Shown piece by piece: positions 34,130-41,947 of a DNA stretch of 42,365 nucleotides. A program made the translations under genes and the position numbers. The notes below the pieces were generated by a model, which saw nothing but the letters and a program-made list of their open reading frames with translations, was not told where the DNA came from and did not search any database. The stretch is from Methylomonas sp. Its GTDB lineage: Bacteria; Pseudomonadota; Gammaproteobacteria; Methylococcales; Methylomonadaceae. The stretch lies in the NCBI GenBank assembly GCA_026989395.1, contig JALSJK010000160.1, forward strand, positions 1 to 42,365, in the 5' to 3' direction. How positions within the stretch are numbered: position 1 is the first letter of the stretch; every line of letters begins with the position of its first letter.

Positions 34130-36274
34130 ATGAAAGAAAAACCCGAGATATTAAAACTTGAGAAATTTCTGCCTTTTGTTGCAGCGGCTGTTTCGCGCCC
34201 ATGCGTCCTGGTACTTCAGGATGACCGTGGCCAGACAATAAAAACAACCGTAGATGAAAATACTAGTCCTGATTTTGTAGCGCTTTTAAAAACACTCGAT
34301 CAACACCCCCTCGACTTAGCAAATAATCAGAATCTTATCCAGATTTCTCCTGAAATCGCTTTATTCCATAAGCATTTTTATTTAGGGGCAAGTCAAAAAC
34401 ATTTTTATTTATCGCTCATCCTCCAACAAGAACTGACTCATTCTTTAAATAAACAACTGGATCAATTAAGCACTCACATCATTCAGTGTCTTTGCGATGA
34501 TTATAATCTTGATATCGCATTGGCAGGGATGGCCGATGAACTGGTGGTTCGTTACGAAGAACTCAATTTGTTCTACGACATGGATGACAGTGAAGTATCC
34601 GAAAACAGGCATAATGAATACCAGGCTTTGGAACAGCTCATTATCAACAGCTCTAATTACCTGAATATTGATTTAATCCTCTTATACTTACCCGAACAAC
34701 ACTTTTTTATCCATCACCTGGCCACTGACAGCAAACTCAAAGACCAGCATGAAGCAATTCTGACAGCAGTGGAAAAATCCCTGTGCCGAAAAATGATGGA
34801 AAGCAGGGAAACCGTCGTGATTAATCGAGATTCTGATACCGACTGGACCGATGCTGATTTCAATATGCCCTGCAAAATCATTGCCGCCCCGGTACACCCC
34901 AGTAAAAATAAACAAAGTGGCATTTTGGTACTAATCAATTCTCTGCAAAAAAAAGACTTTTCCAATAGTGATCGAAAATTATGTGAAGTTCTGGCTGCTG
35001 AAGCCTCTAAATTAATTCAGGCAAGGCGTGATAGCCTCACCGGTTTTTATAACCGCCAAGGTTTCATGGAACGCCTCGAACACTGCGTCAATTTAACAAA
35101 ACAACAAGCCGTTTTGCTATTTATTGATGTTGACCAGTTCAAGATCATTAATGACACCTCAGGCCAAATTGCCGGCGACCAATTACTCAACCAAATCGGT
35201 GCTTTGATAAAGAAACAGCTCTCCGATACCGATACGCTGGCTAGAATGAGTAGTGACGAATTTGCGGTACTGCTGGAAGACTGCTCACTGACAAAAGCAG
35301 AACAATACGCAGAAAAAATTCGTCTGGCGATCAAACAACTTCGTTACTTTTTCAAGGATAAATTGTTCGATATTGCGGTTAGCATTGGCGTAGTGCAAAT
35401 CAATTCAGAACGGGATGATTATTCTGACCTCATGGGCAAAGCCGACCTGGCATGTAATATAGCCAAAGAACTCGGTGGTAATCGAGTGCATGTCTATCAT
35501 GCATCAGACAAAAACACCGCACAGCGGGAGGATGAATTGCAATGGGTCAGCCGTATAAACCGTGCTTTGGATGAAGATCGTTTTTTGCTGTATAGACAGA
35601 TTATTCAACCTCTACAAGATAATTCCGAAGAACATTCACATTTTGAAATTCTGTTACGTTTACAGGATGAAAACGACAAAATCATTTCTCCTTTTTTCTT
35701 TATACCGGCAGCCGAACGCTACAACCTGATGTCTAAAATTGACCGCTGGGTGATAAAAAATGCGCTACAAAAAATGGCTACCGCACAAGTTCAACCGGCA
35801 CTTTCCTGCTCAATCAACCTATCCGGCCAGTCATTTTGCGAACCCGGTTTTGTTGAATATACCATTGAACAAATTCGCAAAAGTGGCGTTACCCCCGCTA
35901 ATATCTGTTTTGAAATTACCGAAACAGCAGCAGTTTCAAATTTATCTCAAGCCATTGACTTCATTAATAGCTTAAAAAAAATCGGCTGCAAGTTCTCCCT
36001 GGATGATTTCGGCAGCGGCATGAGCTCTTTCACCTATTTGAAAAACCTGCCGGTGGATTATCTAAAAATAGACGGCTATTTCGTTAAATCCCTGTTAGAC
36101 AGTAAGGTCGATCACGCCATGGTTTCGGCAATCAATCAAATCGGTCAAGTAATGGAATTAAAAACCATTGCCGAATTTGTCGAAAATGATGCCATTTTTC
36201 AGGAATTAAAAGTACTAGGTATTGATTATGGCCAAGGCTACGGTATTGGAAAGCCCGAGCCATTTACTGAGTAG
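34130..36274 (+). CDS. GAF-like/GGDEF/EAL protein, probable c-di-GMP phosphodiesterase
   Basis: This 714-residue protein has an unassigned N-terminal region (1-160), a GAF-like region (about 165-295), GGDEF (about 300-455) and EAL (about 470-710). The GGDEF signature is degenerate, ARMSSDEFAVLL, and no RxxD inhibitory site precedes it, so cyclase activity is unlikely. The EAL domain keeps the catalytic set: EILLRL, SINLSG, FEITETAAV, LDDFGSG, DYLKIDGYF, AEFVEN and YGQGYGIGKPEP. I infer a c-di-GMP-degrading enzyme. It directly precedes an ATPase with a c-di-GMP-binding-type domain. No membrane segments. Confidence 0.93.
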   Translation: MKEKPEILKLEKFLPFVAAAVSRPCVLVLQDDRGQTIKTTVDENTSPDFVALLKTLDQHPLDLANNQNLIQISPEIALFHKHFYLGASQKHFYLSLILQQELTHSLNKQLDQLSTHIIQCLCDDYNLDIALAGMADELVVRYEELNLFYDMDDSEVSENRHNEYQALEQLIINSSNYLNIDLILLYLPEQHFFIHHLATDSKLKDQHEAILTAVEKSLCRKMMESRETVVINRDSDTDWTDADFNMPCKIIAAPVHPSKNKQSGILVLINSLQKKDFSNSDRKLCEVLAAEASKLIQARRDSLTGFYNRQGFMERLEHCVNLTKQQAVLLFIDVDQFKIINDTSGQIAGDQLLNQIGALIKKQLSDTDTLARMSSDEFAVLLEDCSLTKAEQYAEKIRLAIKQLRYFFKDKLFDIAVSIGVVQINSERDDYSDLMGKADLACNIAKELGGNRVHVYHASDKNTAQREDELQWVSRINRALDEDRFLLYRQIIQPLQDNSEEHSHFEILLRLQDENDKIISPFFFIPAAERYNLMSKIDRWVIKNALQKMATAQVQPALSCSINLSGQSFCEPGFVEYTIEQIRKSGVTPANICFEITETAAVSNLSQAIDFINSLKKIGCKFSLDDFGSGMSSFTYLKNLPVDYLKIDGYFVKSLLDSKVDHAMVSAINQIGQVMELKTIAEFVENDAIFQELKVLGIDYGQGYGIGKPEPFTE

Positions 36275-36278
36275 CCAA

Positions 36279-38315
36279 ATGACCGAAATCATCCGCAGCC
36301 AAGTTGGTGTCAATACCTACCTTGCCCCTTCTGGCTCTCTCGCTGAAAAACGCACCCTGAATCTTCTGCAAGCTGAAATTGAGCAGTGTATCAGTGCCGG
36401 AGAAACCTTGCTGATTCTGGATCTCAGCACTGTCCCAACTATCAGTAGCCGAGTTCTGGAATTACTCCTGGAATGGCGTGAACTGCTTTTGCCAAAAGGC
36501 GGTTCCATTACCTTGGTCAATACCAATGCCATCATTTCCGAAGTACTTAAAATCACGGGAGTTGGCAATTACATCCCGGTCATAAACCGTTCCGGAAAAG
36601 ACAATCTATACAAACCAGAAATATCGAATAAGCAACGCTTGCGCCTCGGCGATATGCTGATTGCCGAACAATTGGTAGCGCCTGAAATTATCGATAAAGC
36701 CCTGCAGCTTCAATCAGCAACCGGCAAACGTATGGGCATGATTCTGCTGGAAAAGGGCTGGGTCAATGAACCCGATTTGTTAAAAATATTAAGTAAACAA
36801 CTCAACATCCCTTATATCCAGTTACGTCCCGGGCTATGGGACCCAGCCATTGCTAATATTATCGACAAGGATACATCTCAACGCCTGGCAGTTCTGCCGC
36901 TGTTCAAGGTTCACAATAAATTAATCCTGGCAACTAATGACCCTCAGGATTTACCAGCTCTGGATGAAATAAAAAACCGCACCAACTGTACTGTAACGCC
37001 GGTACTGGCAAAAAAAGACGATATTATTCGCCAACATGGTGAAGCCCTGGAAAGTGATCTGGATATTGCAGAATATCTGGGCAATCTTGAAGAAGATTTT
37101 GAAGTTGTTGACAACCAGATTCCTGATGATTATTCCATCATTGATGAATTATCCAGTGAAAGTCCGGTTGTTAACCTCATTAATGCTATGATTCAACGCG
37201 CCATCCGCGATAATGCCAGCGATATTCATATTGAGCCGGGGCGCAAAAAAAGTCGCATTCGGTTTCGTCTGGATGGCATTCTTTATGAAGTTATGTCACC
37301 CGGAGCAGAAATGCATCCAGCTCTGGTTTCCAGACTCAAAGTGATGGCTAATCTTGATATTGCCGAACGCCGTCTGCCCCAGGATGGCAGAATCCAAGTC
37401 AATACTCAGGGTCGTGTCGTTGATCTTCGATTCAGTTCCCTGCCCGGCATTTTTGGCGAAAAAATTGTTTTACGGGTACTGGATAAAAACCAGAATCTGT
37501 TAAATATTGAAAAACTTGCCATGAGCGAAACCAATCAGGCTACCTTCATCAAACTATTAAAACGAACTCATGGCTTGATTCTGGTTACTGGCCCTACTGG
37601 CAGCGGCAAAACCACAACACTTTATGCCGCCATTAACTACCTGAATTCCATAGAAAAAAATATTGTCACTATCGAAGATCCGGTTGAATACCAGATTGAC
37701 ATTGTCAATCAAAATCAGGTTAAAGAAGCAATTGGTCTGACTTTTCCGAAGGTATTAAAACACGTTCTCAGACAAGATCCGGATATCGTCATGGTTGGTG
37801 AAATCCGAGAAAAAGAAACCGCAGAAATTGCAGTCCAGGCCGCCTTGACCGGACATCTGGTTTTATCCACATTGCATACCAATGAAAGCACCGGCGCAAT
37901 CAGCCGATTACTGGAAATGGGCATTGAACCGTACTTGTTATCATCATCACTGATCGGTGTCATCGCTCAACGATTGATTCGTACTGTTTGCCAGGAATGC
38001 AAAACCACCTTCATTGCCAGCACAGAAGATATCAACAGACATCACTGGCAACAACATGGCCAGGTACGATTAACCAAAGGCAGAGGCTGCCCTGCTTGCT
38101 ATGATTCAGGTTACAAAGGCCGAATTGCCAATCACGAGATTTTACCGGTTACATCAGAATTACAACGACTCATGATTAACAATCCCACTCAAGATGATTT
38201 AAACAATTACTTAAAGAACTCAGGTATTGCCACACTTTATCAGGATGGTTTAGACAGAGCTTTGGAAGGCATCACTACCCTGGAAGAAATATCTCGGGTA
38301 ATGGCTTATGACTAA
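36279..38315 (+). CDS. STAS-MshEN-GspE/PilB-type assembly ATPase
   Basis: This 678-residue ATPase has three parts. Residues ~1-105 form a STAS-like domain (LLILDLSTVPTISSRVLELL, then GGSITLVNTNAIISEVLKIT), with serines at the usual phospho-site. Residues ~116-185 are an MshEN/T2SSE_N domain of two tandem motifs, RLGDMLIAEQLVAPEIIDKA and RMGMILLEKGWVNEPDLLKI. In MshE-type proteins such motifs bind c-di-GMP. The C-terminal motor has Walker A (GPTGSGKTTTLYA, about 438-446), DPDIVMVGEIRE and a zinc tetracysteine (CQEC, then CPAC). I prefer ATG 36279, five bases after the EAL stop; TTG 36222 would overlap the EAL gene. Confidence 0.93.
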   Translation: MTEIIRSQVGVNTYLAPSGSLAEKRTLNLLQAEIEQCISAGETLLILDLSTVPTISSRVLELLLEWRELLLPKGGSITLVNTNAIISEVLKITGVGNYIPVINRSGKDNLYKPEISNKQRLRLGDMLIAEQLVAPEIIDKALQLQSATGKRMGMILLEKGWVNEPDLLKILSKQLNIPYIQLRPGLWDPAIANIIDKDTSQRLAVLPLFKVHNKLILATNDPQDLPALDEIKNRTNCTVTPVLAKKDDIIRQHGEALESDLDIAEYLGNLEEDFEVVDNQIPDDYSIIDELSSESPVVNLINAMIQRAIRDNASDIHIEPGRKKSRIRFRLDGILYEVMSPGAEMHPALVSRLKVMANLDIAERRLPQDGRIQVNTQGRVVDLRFSSLPGIFGEKIVLRVLDKNQNLLNIEKLAMSETNQATFIKLLKRTHGLILVTGPTGSGKTTTLYAAINYLNSIEKNIVTIEDPVEYQIDIVNQNQVKEAIGLTFPKVLKHVLRQDPDIVMVGEIREKETAEIAVQAALTGHLVLSTLHTNESTGAISRLLEMGIEPYLLSSSLIGVIAQRLIRTVCQECKTTFIASTEDINRHHWQQHGQVRLTKGRGCPACYDSGYKGRIANHEILPVTSELQRLMINNPTQDDLNNYLKNSGIATLYQDGLDRALEGITTLEEISRVMAYD

Positions 38316-38328
38316 TCCTGTTTTAAAT

Positions 38329-38400
38329 CTCCTCACCAGCACTCCCATCAGGAAAAGTTTTTTTCTTCCCTCTCCTGATGGAGAGGACCGGGGTGAGGAG
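38329..38400. repeat. CTCCTCACCCC palindromic repeat, copy A
   Basis: The outer arms CTCCTCACC and GGTGAGGAG enclose an inner hairpin CCCTCTCCTGATGGAGAGG at 38368-38386. It fills the gap between the ATPase stop (38315) and the GspF start. The left arm is degraded. It is the first of four related copies in this locus. Confidence 0.85.
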
Positions 38401-38442
38401 AAATAAAATAACAACCTGCATAATTATTTTCGAAATAACAAC

Positions 38443-39567
38443 ATGGCACTGGAAATCCAACCACTGAATGGTTCTGAAAACACCAACCATCAGAACGACA
38501 AAATAAAATCGATAACATTTTGGGGCGGAAAAAAAATTGCCCAAAAAGACCGAATGTTTTTTCTGGAACAATTGGCATTAATGCTGGAAACCGGCAGTGA
38601 TCTGCATTCCAGTCTCAATGTCCTTGGCAAACAAACCAGTCATCCTGAGCTAAAACGCGTCATTCATGAATTGGCTGAAGACATTAGCGAAGGACAAAGC
38701 TTTTCCAGCGCACTGGTCAAACACCCCCAGGTATTTTCCAACACCTATGTGAGCCTGATTGCCGCTGGCGAAAGTGGCGGTTATATCCGCCGCATTCTGG
38801 AACATTTATTGGAAATGGAAAAACAGCAAGCAGAATTCAATTCAACCCTGGCTTCTGCAATGGCCTACCCAATATTTCTGATGGTTTTCTCAACTGCCAT
38901 GGTCACATTCATTCTGGCAGTGGTGTTCCCAAAATTTTCGGCATTATTCATCTCCATTCAAAATCAACTTCCAGTAACCACACTATTCCTCATGTCCCTC
39001 AGTCAACTCATCATTCATTATTGGTGGGCAATCTTAGGGGTATCTGCCGGATTCATGATGTTATTCTGGCTATGGGCAAAAAGTGAAACCGGGATTCGCA
39101 GTCTGGACATGATAAAATTGAAATTACCGGGGTTGAAAAACCTGTTCCTCAAAATTTATCTCATCCAAACCATGCGTGTTCTGGGTTTGTCCCTGGCCAA
39201 CGGTGTTTCTCTGATTGAAGCCCTGAATCTGGCAAAAGATGTCGTAAAAAACCAGATTTTCCATGATTTTATCGACCAATTGTCCCTGGATGTAACGGCA
39301 GGACGCACCCTGGCTTCCGGCTTTAAAACAACCTCATTTATCCCGCCAATTGTTAAACAAATGATAGCAACCGGAGAAGAAACCGGAAATCTGGCACTGG
39401 TAACTACCCGGATTGCAGACTATTTTCAGCAAGAACTAGAGAAAATTCTGAAATTTATCAGTAAAGCGATTGAGCCAATTATGCTGCTGGTTATGGGTGT
39501 AATCGTTGGCCTATTGGTCAGCTCGCTGATATTACCCATCTTCAAACTCTCCCGCGCAGTTCATTAA
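38443..39567 (+). CDS. GspF/PilC-type inner-membrane platform protein
   Basis: This 374-residue platform protein of type II secretion / type IV pilus systems has two T2SSF repeats. The first has RMFFLEQLALMLETGSDLHS and LIAAGESGGYIRRILEHLLE. The second has QTMRVLGLSLANGVSLIEAL and QMIATGEETGNLALVTTRIA. The three membrane helices lie at about 145-170, 190-212 and 340-365. It interacts with the upstream ATPase to move pilin subunits. It is separated from the ATPase gene by a repeat but is almost certainly co-transcribed. Confidence 0.95.
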   Translation: MALEIQPLNGSENTNHQNDKIKSITFWGGKKIAQKDRMFFLEQLALMLETGSDLHSSLNVLGKQTSHPELKRVIHELAEDISEGQSFSSALVKHPQVFSNTYVSLIAAGESGGYIRRILEHLLEMEKQQAEFNSTLASAMAYPIFLMVFSTAMVTFILAVVFPKFSALFISIQNQLPVTTLFLMSLSQLIIHYWWAILGVSAGFMMLFWLWAKSETGIRSLDMIKLKLPGLKNLFLKIYLIQTMRVLGLSLANGVSLIEALNLAKDVVKNQIFHDFIDQLSLDVTAGRTLASGFKTTSFIPPIVKQMIATGEETGNLALVTTRIADYFQQELEKILKFISKAIEPIMLLVMGVIVGLLVSSLILPIFKLSRAVH

Positions 39568-39573
39568 TTTAAC

Positions 39574-39650
39574 CTCCTCACCAAACCTTCTTTCATCAAA
39601 AGGGAGGCTTTTTACCTCCCTCTCCTGATGGAGAGGGCTGGGGTGAGGAG
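39574..39650. repeat. CTCCTCACCCC palindromic repeat, copy B
   Basis: CTCCTCACC at 39574 pairs with GGTGAGGAG at 39642. The inner part TCCCTCTCCTGATGGAGAGG matches copy A. The left half is diverged and AT-rich. It begins 6 bp after the gspF stop. Confidence 0.85.
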
Positions 39651-39809
39651 AAAAAATAAATTGATACCCTGGTTACCATTCCCTGCAACCACGCCTCCTG
39701 ACTAGTTCCTGCACATCTTTGAGCCACCAATAGTAAGCGTTAGCCATAAAAAGTTTTTTTGTGATAGAATTCACGTTTTTATTTACCCCTTTTTAACAAG
39801 GACTTACTA

Positions 39810-40511
39810 ATGAATTTCACACCAACAAAAATTATTCTTGCCCTTTGCTTGAGCGCTTTTTCAGCTTTTTCAATTGCAGCAACCGTTTTAAATCGCACAG
39901 ATTTTGGTCCGCAAGCAGTTGAATATGGCTTTGACAATGCTCAACTTGGGGATCTTACTGCTGGAGATGGTAATTTACTTGTTTCTACTTCCGATGGGAA
40001 AGGCAGCATATTTGATAGCAATGACCCTAACTTTCAGGGAGTCTTTCAGTTTCTAAACATGCCCTTACCTATTTATATGCGAACGGCCGAAAATACCAGA
40101 TCAATTACATTGAATTTTGCTCAAGAGTCAATTGGACGAATTGGATTTGATTTTTTAATCGTTAATACCCAACCTTCTCCCGTATTCGATTTATCTCTTT
40201 CACTATTCGATGAAGACAACAACCAGCTTGGCTTTTATAATTTGGCTGCTGCAAATCAACCTCCTTGCAATGTACCAGTTTTAGCAAACAGTACTTGTGG
40301 GTTCATTGGCTTAGGCATTAATTCCAACACGATAGCTTTCGCATCTGTTAATTATACTTTATTGGGTAATCCCCCAATTGATGAAACTATTCTCCGCTTT
40401 GGTATTGACAATATTATTTACCAATTAGTGCCTACCCCTGGCGTTATATGGTTAATTGGACTTGGATTACCGGGTTTGCTTCTAGTACGAAAAAATAATC
40501 GGCCTCTCTAA
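39810..40511 (+). CDS. PEP-CTERM sorting domain protein
   Basis: This 233-residue exported protein has a signal peptide (IILALCLSAFSAFSIAA) and a beta-rich body (SITLNFAQESIGRIGFDFLI). The C-terminal sorting signal is TPGVIWLIGLGLPGLLLV, preceded by VP and followed by basic RKNNRPL. Exosortase/PEP-CTERM systems recognise such tails and anchor or release exopolysaccharide-associated surface proteins. No exosortase gene is here. Two cysteines lie in PPCNVPVLANSTCGFIG. It sits between gspF and the major pilin gene in the same direction, with its own AAGGA ribosome-binding site and a 240-bp upstream region. Confidence 0.85.
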   Translation: MNFTPTKIILALCLSAFSAFSIAATVLNRTDFGPQAVEYGFDNAQLGDLTAGDGNLLVSTSDGKGSIFDSNDPNFQGVFQFLNMPLPIYMRTAENTRSITLNFAQESIGRIGFDFLIVNTQPSPVFDLSLSLFDEDNNQLGFYNLAAANQPPCNVPVLANSTCGFIGLGINSNTIAFASVNYTLLGNPPIDETILRFGIDNIIYQLVPTPGVIWLIGLGLPGLLLVRKNNRPL

Positions 40512-40518
40512 TTTTGAT

Positions 40519-40584
40519 CTCCTCACCCCGGCCCTCTCCATCAGGAGAGGGAGGATAAAAAGCCCCTCTCTCCTGATGGAGAGC
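40519..40584. repeat. CTCCTCACCCC palindromic repeat, copy C
   Basis: CTCCTCACCCCGGCCCTCTC is followed by CATCAGGAGAGGG, then a spacer and CTCTCTCCTGATGGAGAG at 40566-40583. The right outer arm is missing, so this is a shortened copy. It lies between the PEP-CTERM and pilin genes. Confidence 0.85.
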
Positions 40585-40660
40585 CAAAAAGTCAAATCTG
40601 ATTCCTATTTCGTAATTCCCGTCTATACTTTCAGTAAAAGAACATTTACTGTAAAAAAAC

Positions 40661-41242
40661 ATGACTAAAGAATTAAATCACAAGCCCCTGTCCAATCAGG
40701 GATTTACCCTGGTCGAGTTATTAATTGTCGTTATCATCCTGGCTATTCTGGCTGCCATTGTCGTGCCCCAGTTTGCCAGTACCACCGATGACGCCAAGGT
40801 TTCTGCTTTGGACAGTACGCTGGCTAACATGAGGGCAGCTATTGATCTATATTATCAACAGCATGGCGAATACCCCGGACAAAATACTGCAGTCCCTAGT
40901 GGGGGGGGGTGCACCGGAACACCAGGTACTGGTGATGCCAGCTCTCCCACTACCCGTGCAACTGCGTTTATTGAACAGTTAAGCATGTTTACTGATTCAA
41001 ACGGAGCAGCATGTAGTATTAGTGATGGCACCTTTAAATTTGGCCCATACCTGAAAAAAAATATCCTGCCCAAAAACCCAATCACTCAACTAGGGGATGT
41101 TGAAATTATCACAACTGGCGATCTTTTAATGACCGGCTCCCTAACACCAGCTACTGGCTGGAAATTTGATGTCACTGCTGGGAAATTCATTGCCAACGAC
41201 ACCAATACAGATGCGAGCGGTATCAAATATGATGCACATTAA
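40661..41242 (+). CDS. Type IV pilin / GspG-like major pseudopilin
   Basis: This 193-residue prepilin has a 14-residue leader, cleaved at Gly14/Phe15 (NQGFTLVELLIVVIILAIL), with the conserved Glu at mature position 5. The following helix (DDAKVSALDSTLANMRAAID) and YYQQHGEYPGQN resemble GspG-type pseudopilins. Cysteines in GGGCTGTPGTG and GAACSISDG probably form a disulfide. A run of nine G at 40901-40909 encodes three glycines inside the gene, a possible slippage site. The FimT/GspH-like gene follows by 30 bp. Confidence 0.93.
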   Translation: MTKELNHKPLSNQGFTLVELLIVVIILAILAAIVVPQFASTTDDAKVSALDSTLANMRAAIDLYYQQHGEYPGQNTAVPSGGGCTGTPGTGDASSPTTRATAFIEQLSMFTDSNGAACSISDGTFKFGPYLKKNILPKNPITQLGDVEIITTGDLLMTGSLTPATGWKFDVTAGKFIANDTNTDASGIKYDAH

Positions 41243-41272
41243 TGCCTTTGATAATGTAATGCCGACCGCACC

Positions 41273-41809
41273 ATGCAACAACAACGCGGTATCAGCCTTC
41301 TTGAAATAACTATTATCGTCTCAATATTGGGAATTATCGCGGCTGTGGCAATTCCCAATTTCTCCGCCTCTGATCCTGATAAACTTGCCCTGACGACCGA
41401 AGAAATAGCGCAGGCAATTCGCTTCACCCGAAATGAAGCAATTCGTATTCAAACAACCACTCATTTCGAACTGCTTGCTTCTTCACAAATAATCAGGGTT
41501 TACAAAGACACAACGTCTTCTTCTAACAGTCTCGCTTATCATCCTGTTAGCAAAAAAAAATATGATATTCAGTTAGCAAGTCATCCGTTTATTGCCATAG
41601 ATAATATTTCAATAACCATGACTCCTGCTGGCACTGGAAGTTGCAACAACACTAAAATCTATTTTGACAAGTTGGGAAATACCTGGTGTAACGGCCCTGC
41701 AAATACCTTTCTTCGTCAGACGGTTATTTCGGCTTCTTTGACGCAGTTGAGTCAGTCTATTACTGTGGATGGGTTCACTGGGCGGGTGGTGGTTTCGTCG
41801 TTGCAATGA
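41273..41809 (+). CDS. GspH/FimT-type minor pseudopilin
   Basis: This 178-residue prepilin has a very short leader cleaved at Gly6/Ile7 (QQQRGISLLEITIIVSILGI) and Glu at mature position 5. AQAIRFTRNEAIRIQTTTHF is the characteristic GspH/FimT helix region, followed by a beta-rich domain. Two cysteines (GSCNN and TWCNGP) probably pair as a disulfide. A run of nine A at 41552-41560 lies in the gene. It would prime or cap the pseudopilus as a minor subunit. Confidence 0.92.
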   Translation: MQQQRGISLLEITIIVSILGIIAAVAIPNFSASDPDKLALTTEEIAQAIRFTRNEAIRIQTTTHFELLASSQIIRVYKDTTSSSNSLAYHPVSKKKYDIQLASHPFIAIDNISITMTPAGTGSCNNTKIYFDKLGNTWCNGPANTFLRQTVISASLTQLSQSITVDGFTGRVVVSSLQ

Positions 41810-41860
41810 TCAGTTTATTTAGTTTTTGTGATGTTGAGTTATGTTTATTTGTTTGTTTGT

Positions 41861-41939
41861 CTCCTCACCCCCAACCCTCTCCATCATGAGAGGGGAGCAA
41901 AAAAGCCCTCTCTTGATGGAGAGGGTTGGGGGTGAGGAG
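41861..41939. repeat. CTCCTCACCCC palindromic repeat, copy D (complete)
   Basis: This is the best-preserved copy, 79 bp. The first 26 bases (41861-41886) and the last 26 (41914-41939) are perfect reverse complements. CTCCTCACCCCCAACCCTCT opens the left arm. The left arm folds again on itself around CCATCATGAG and the right arm around TCTTGATGGAGA. The final GAGGAG lies 8 bases before the ATG of the DUF559 gene and serves as its ribosome-binding site. Confidence 0.92.
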
Positions 41940-41947
41940 ATTTTAAA

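Noticed and set aside
36222-36278. TTG start for the STAS-GspE ATPase overlapping the EAL gene by 53 bases
   Set aside because: The ATG at 36279, five bases after the EAL stop, keeps the whole STAS domain and matches the tight packing of the operon.
38323-38578. Minus-strand ORFs over repeat copy A
   Set aside because: They consist of the palindrome and the reverse of the gspF start, so they are shadows.
38329-41939. CRISPR-like or phage-like repeat array
   Set aside because: The copies are palindromic, of uneven length and separated by whole genes; there are no unique spacers of constant size and no cas genes.
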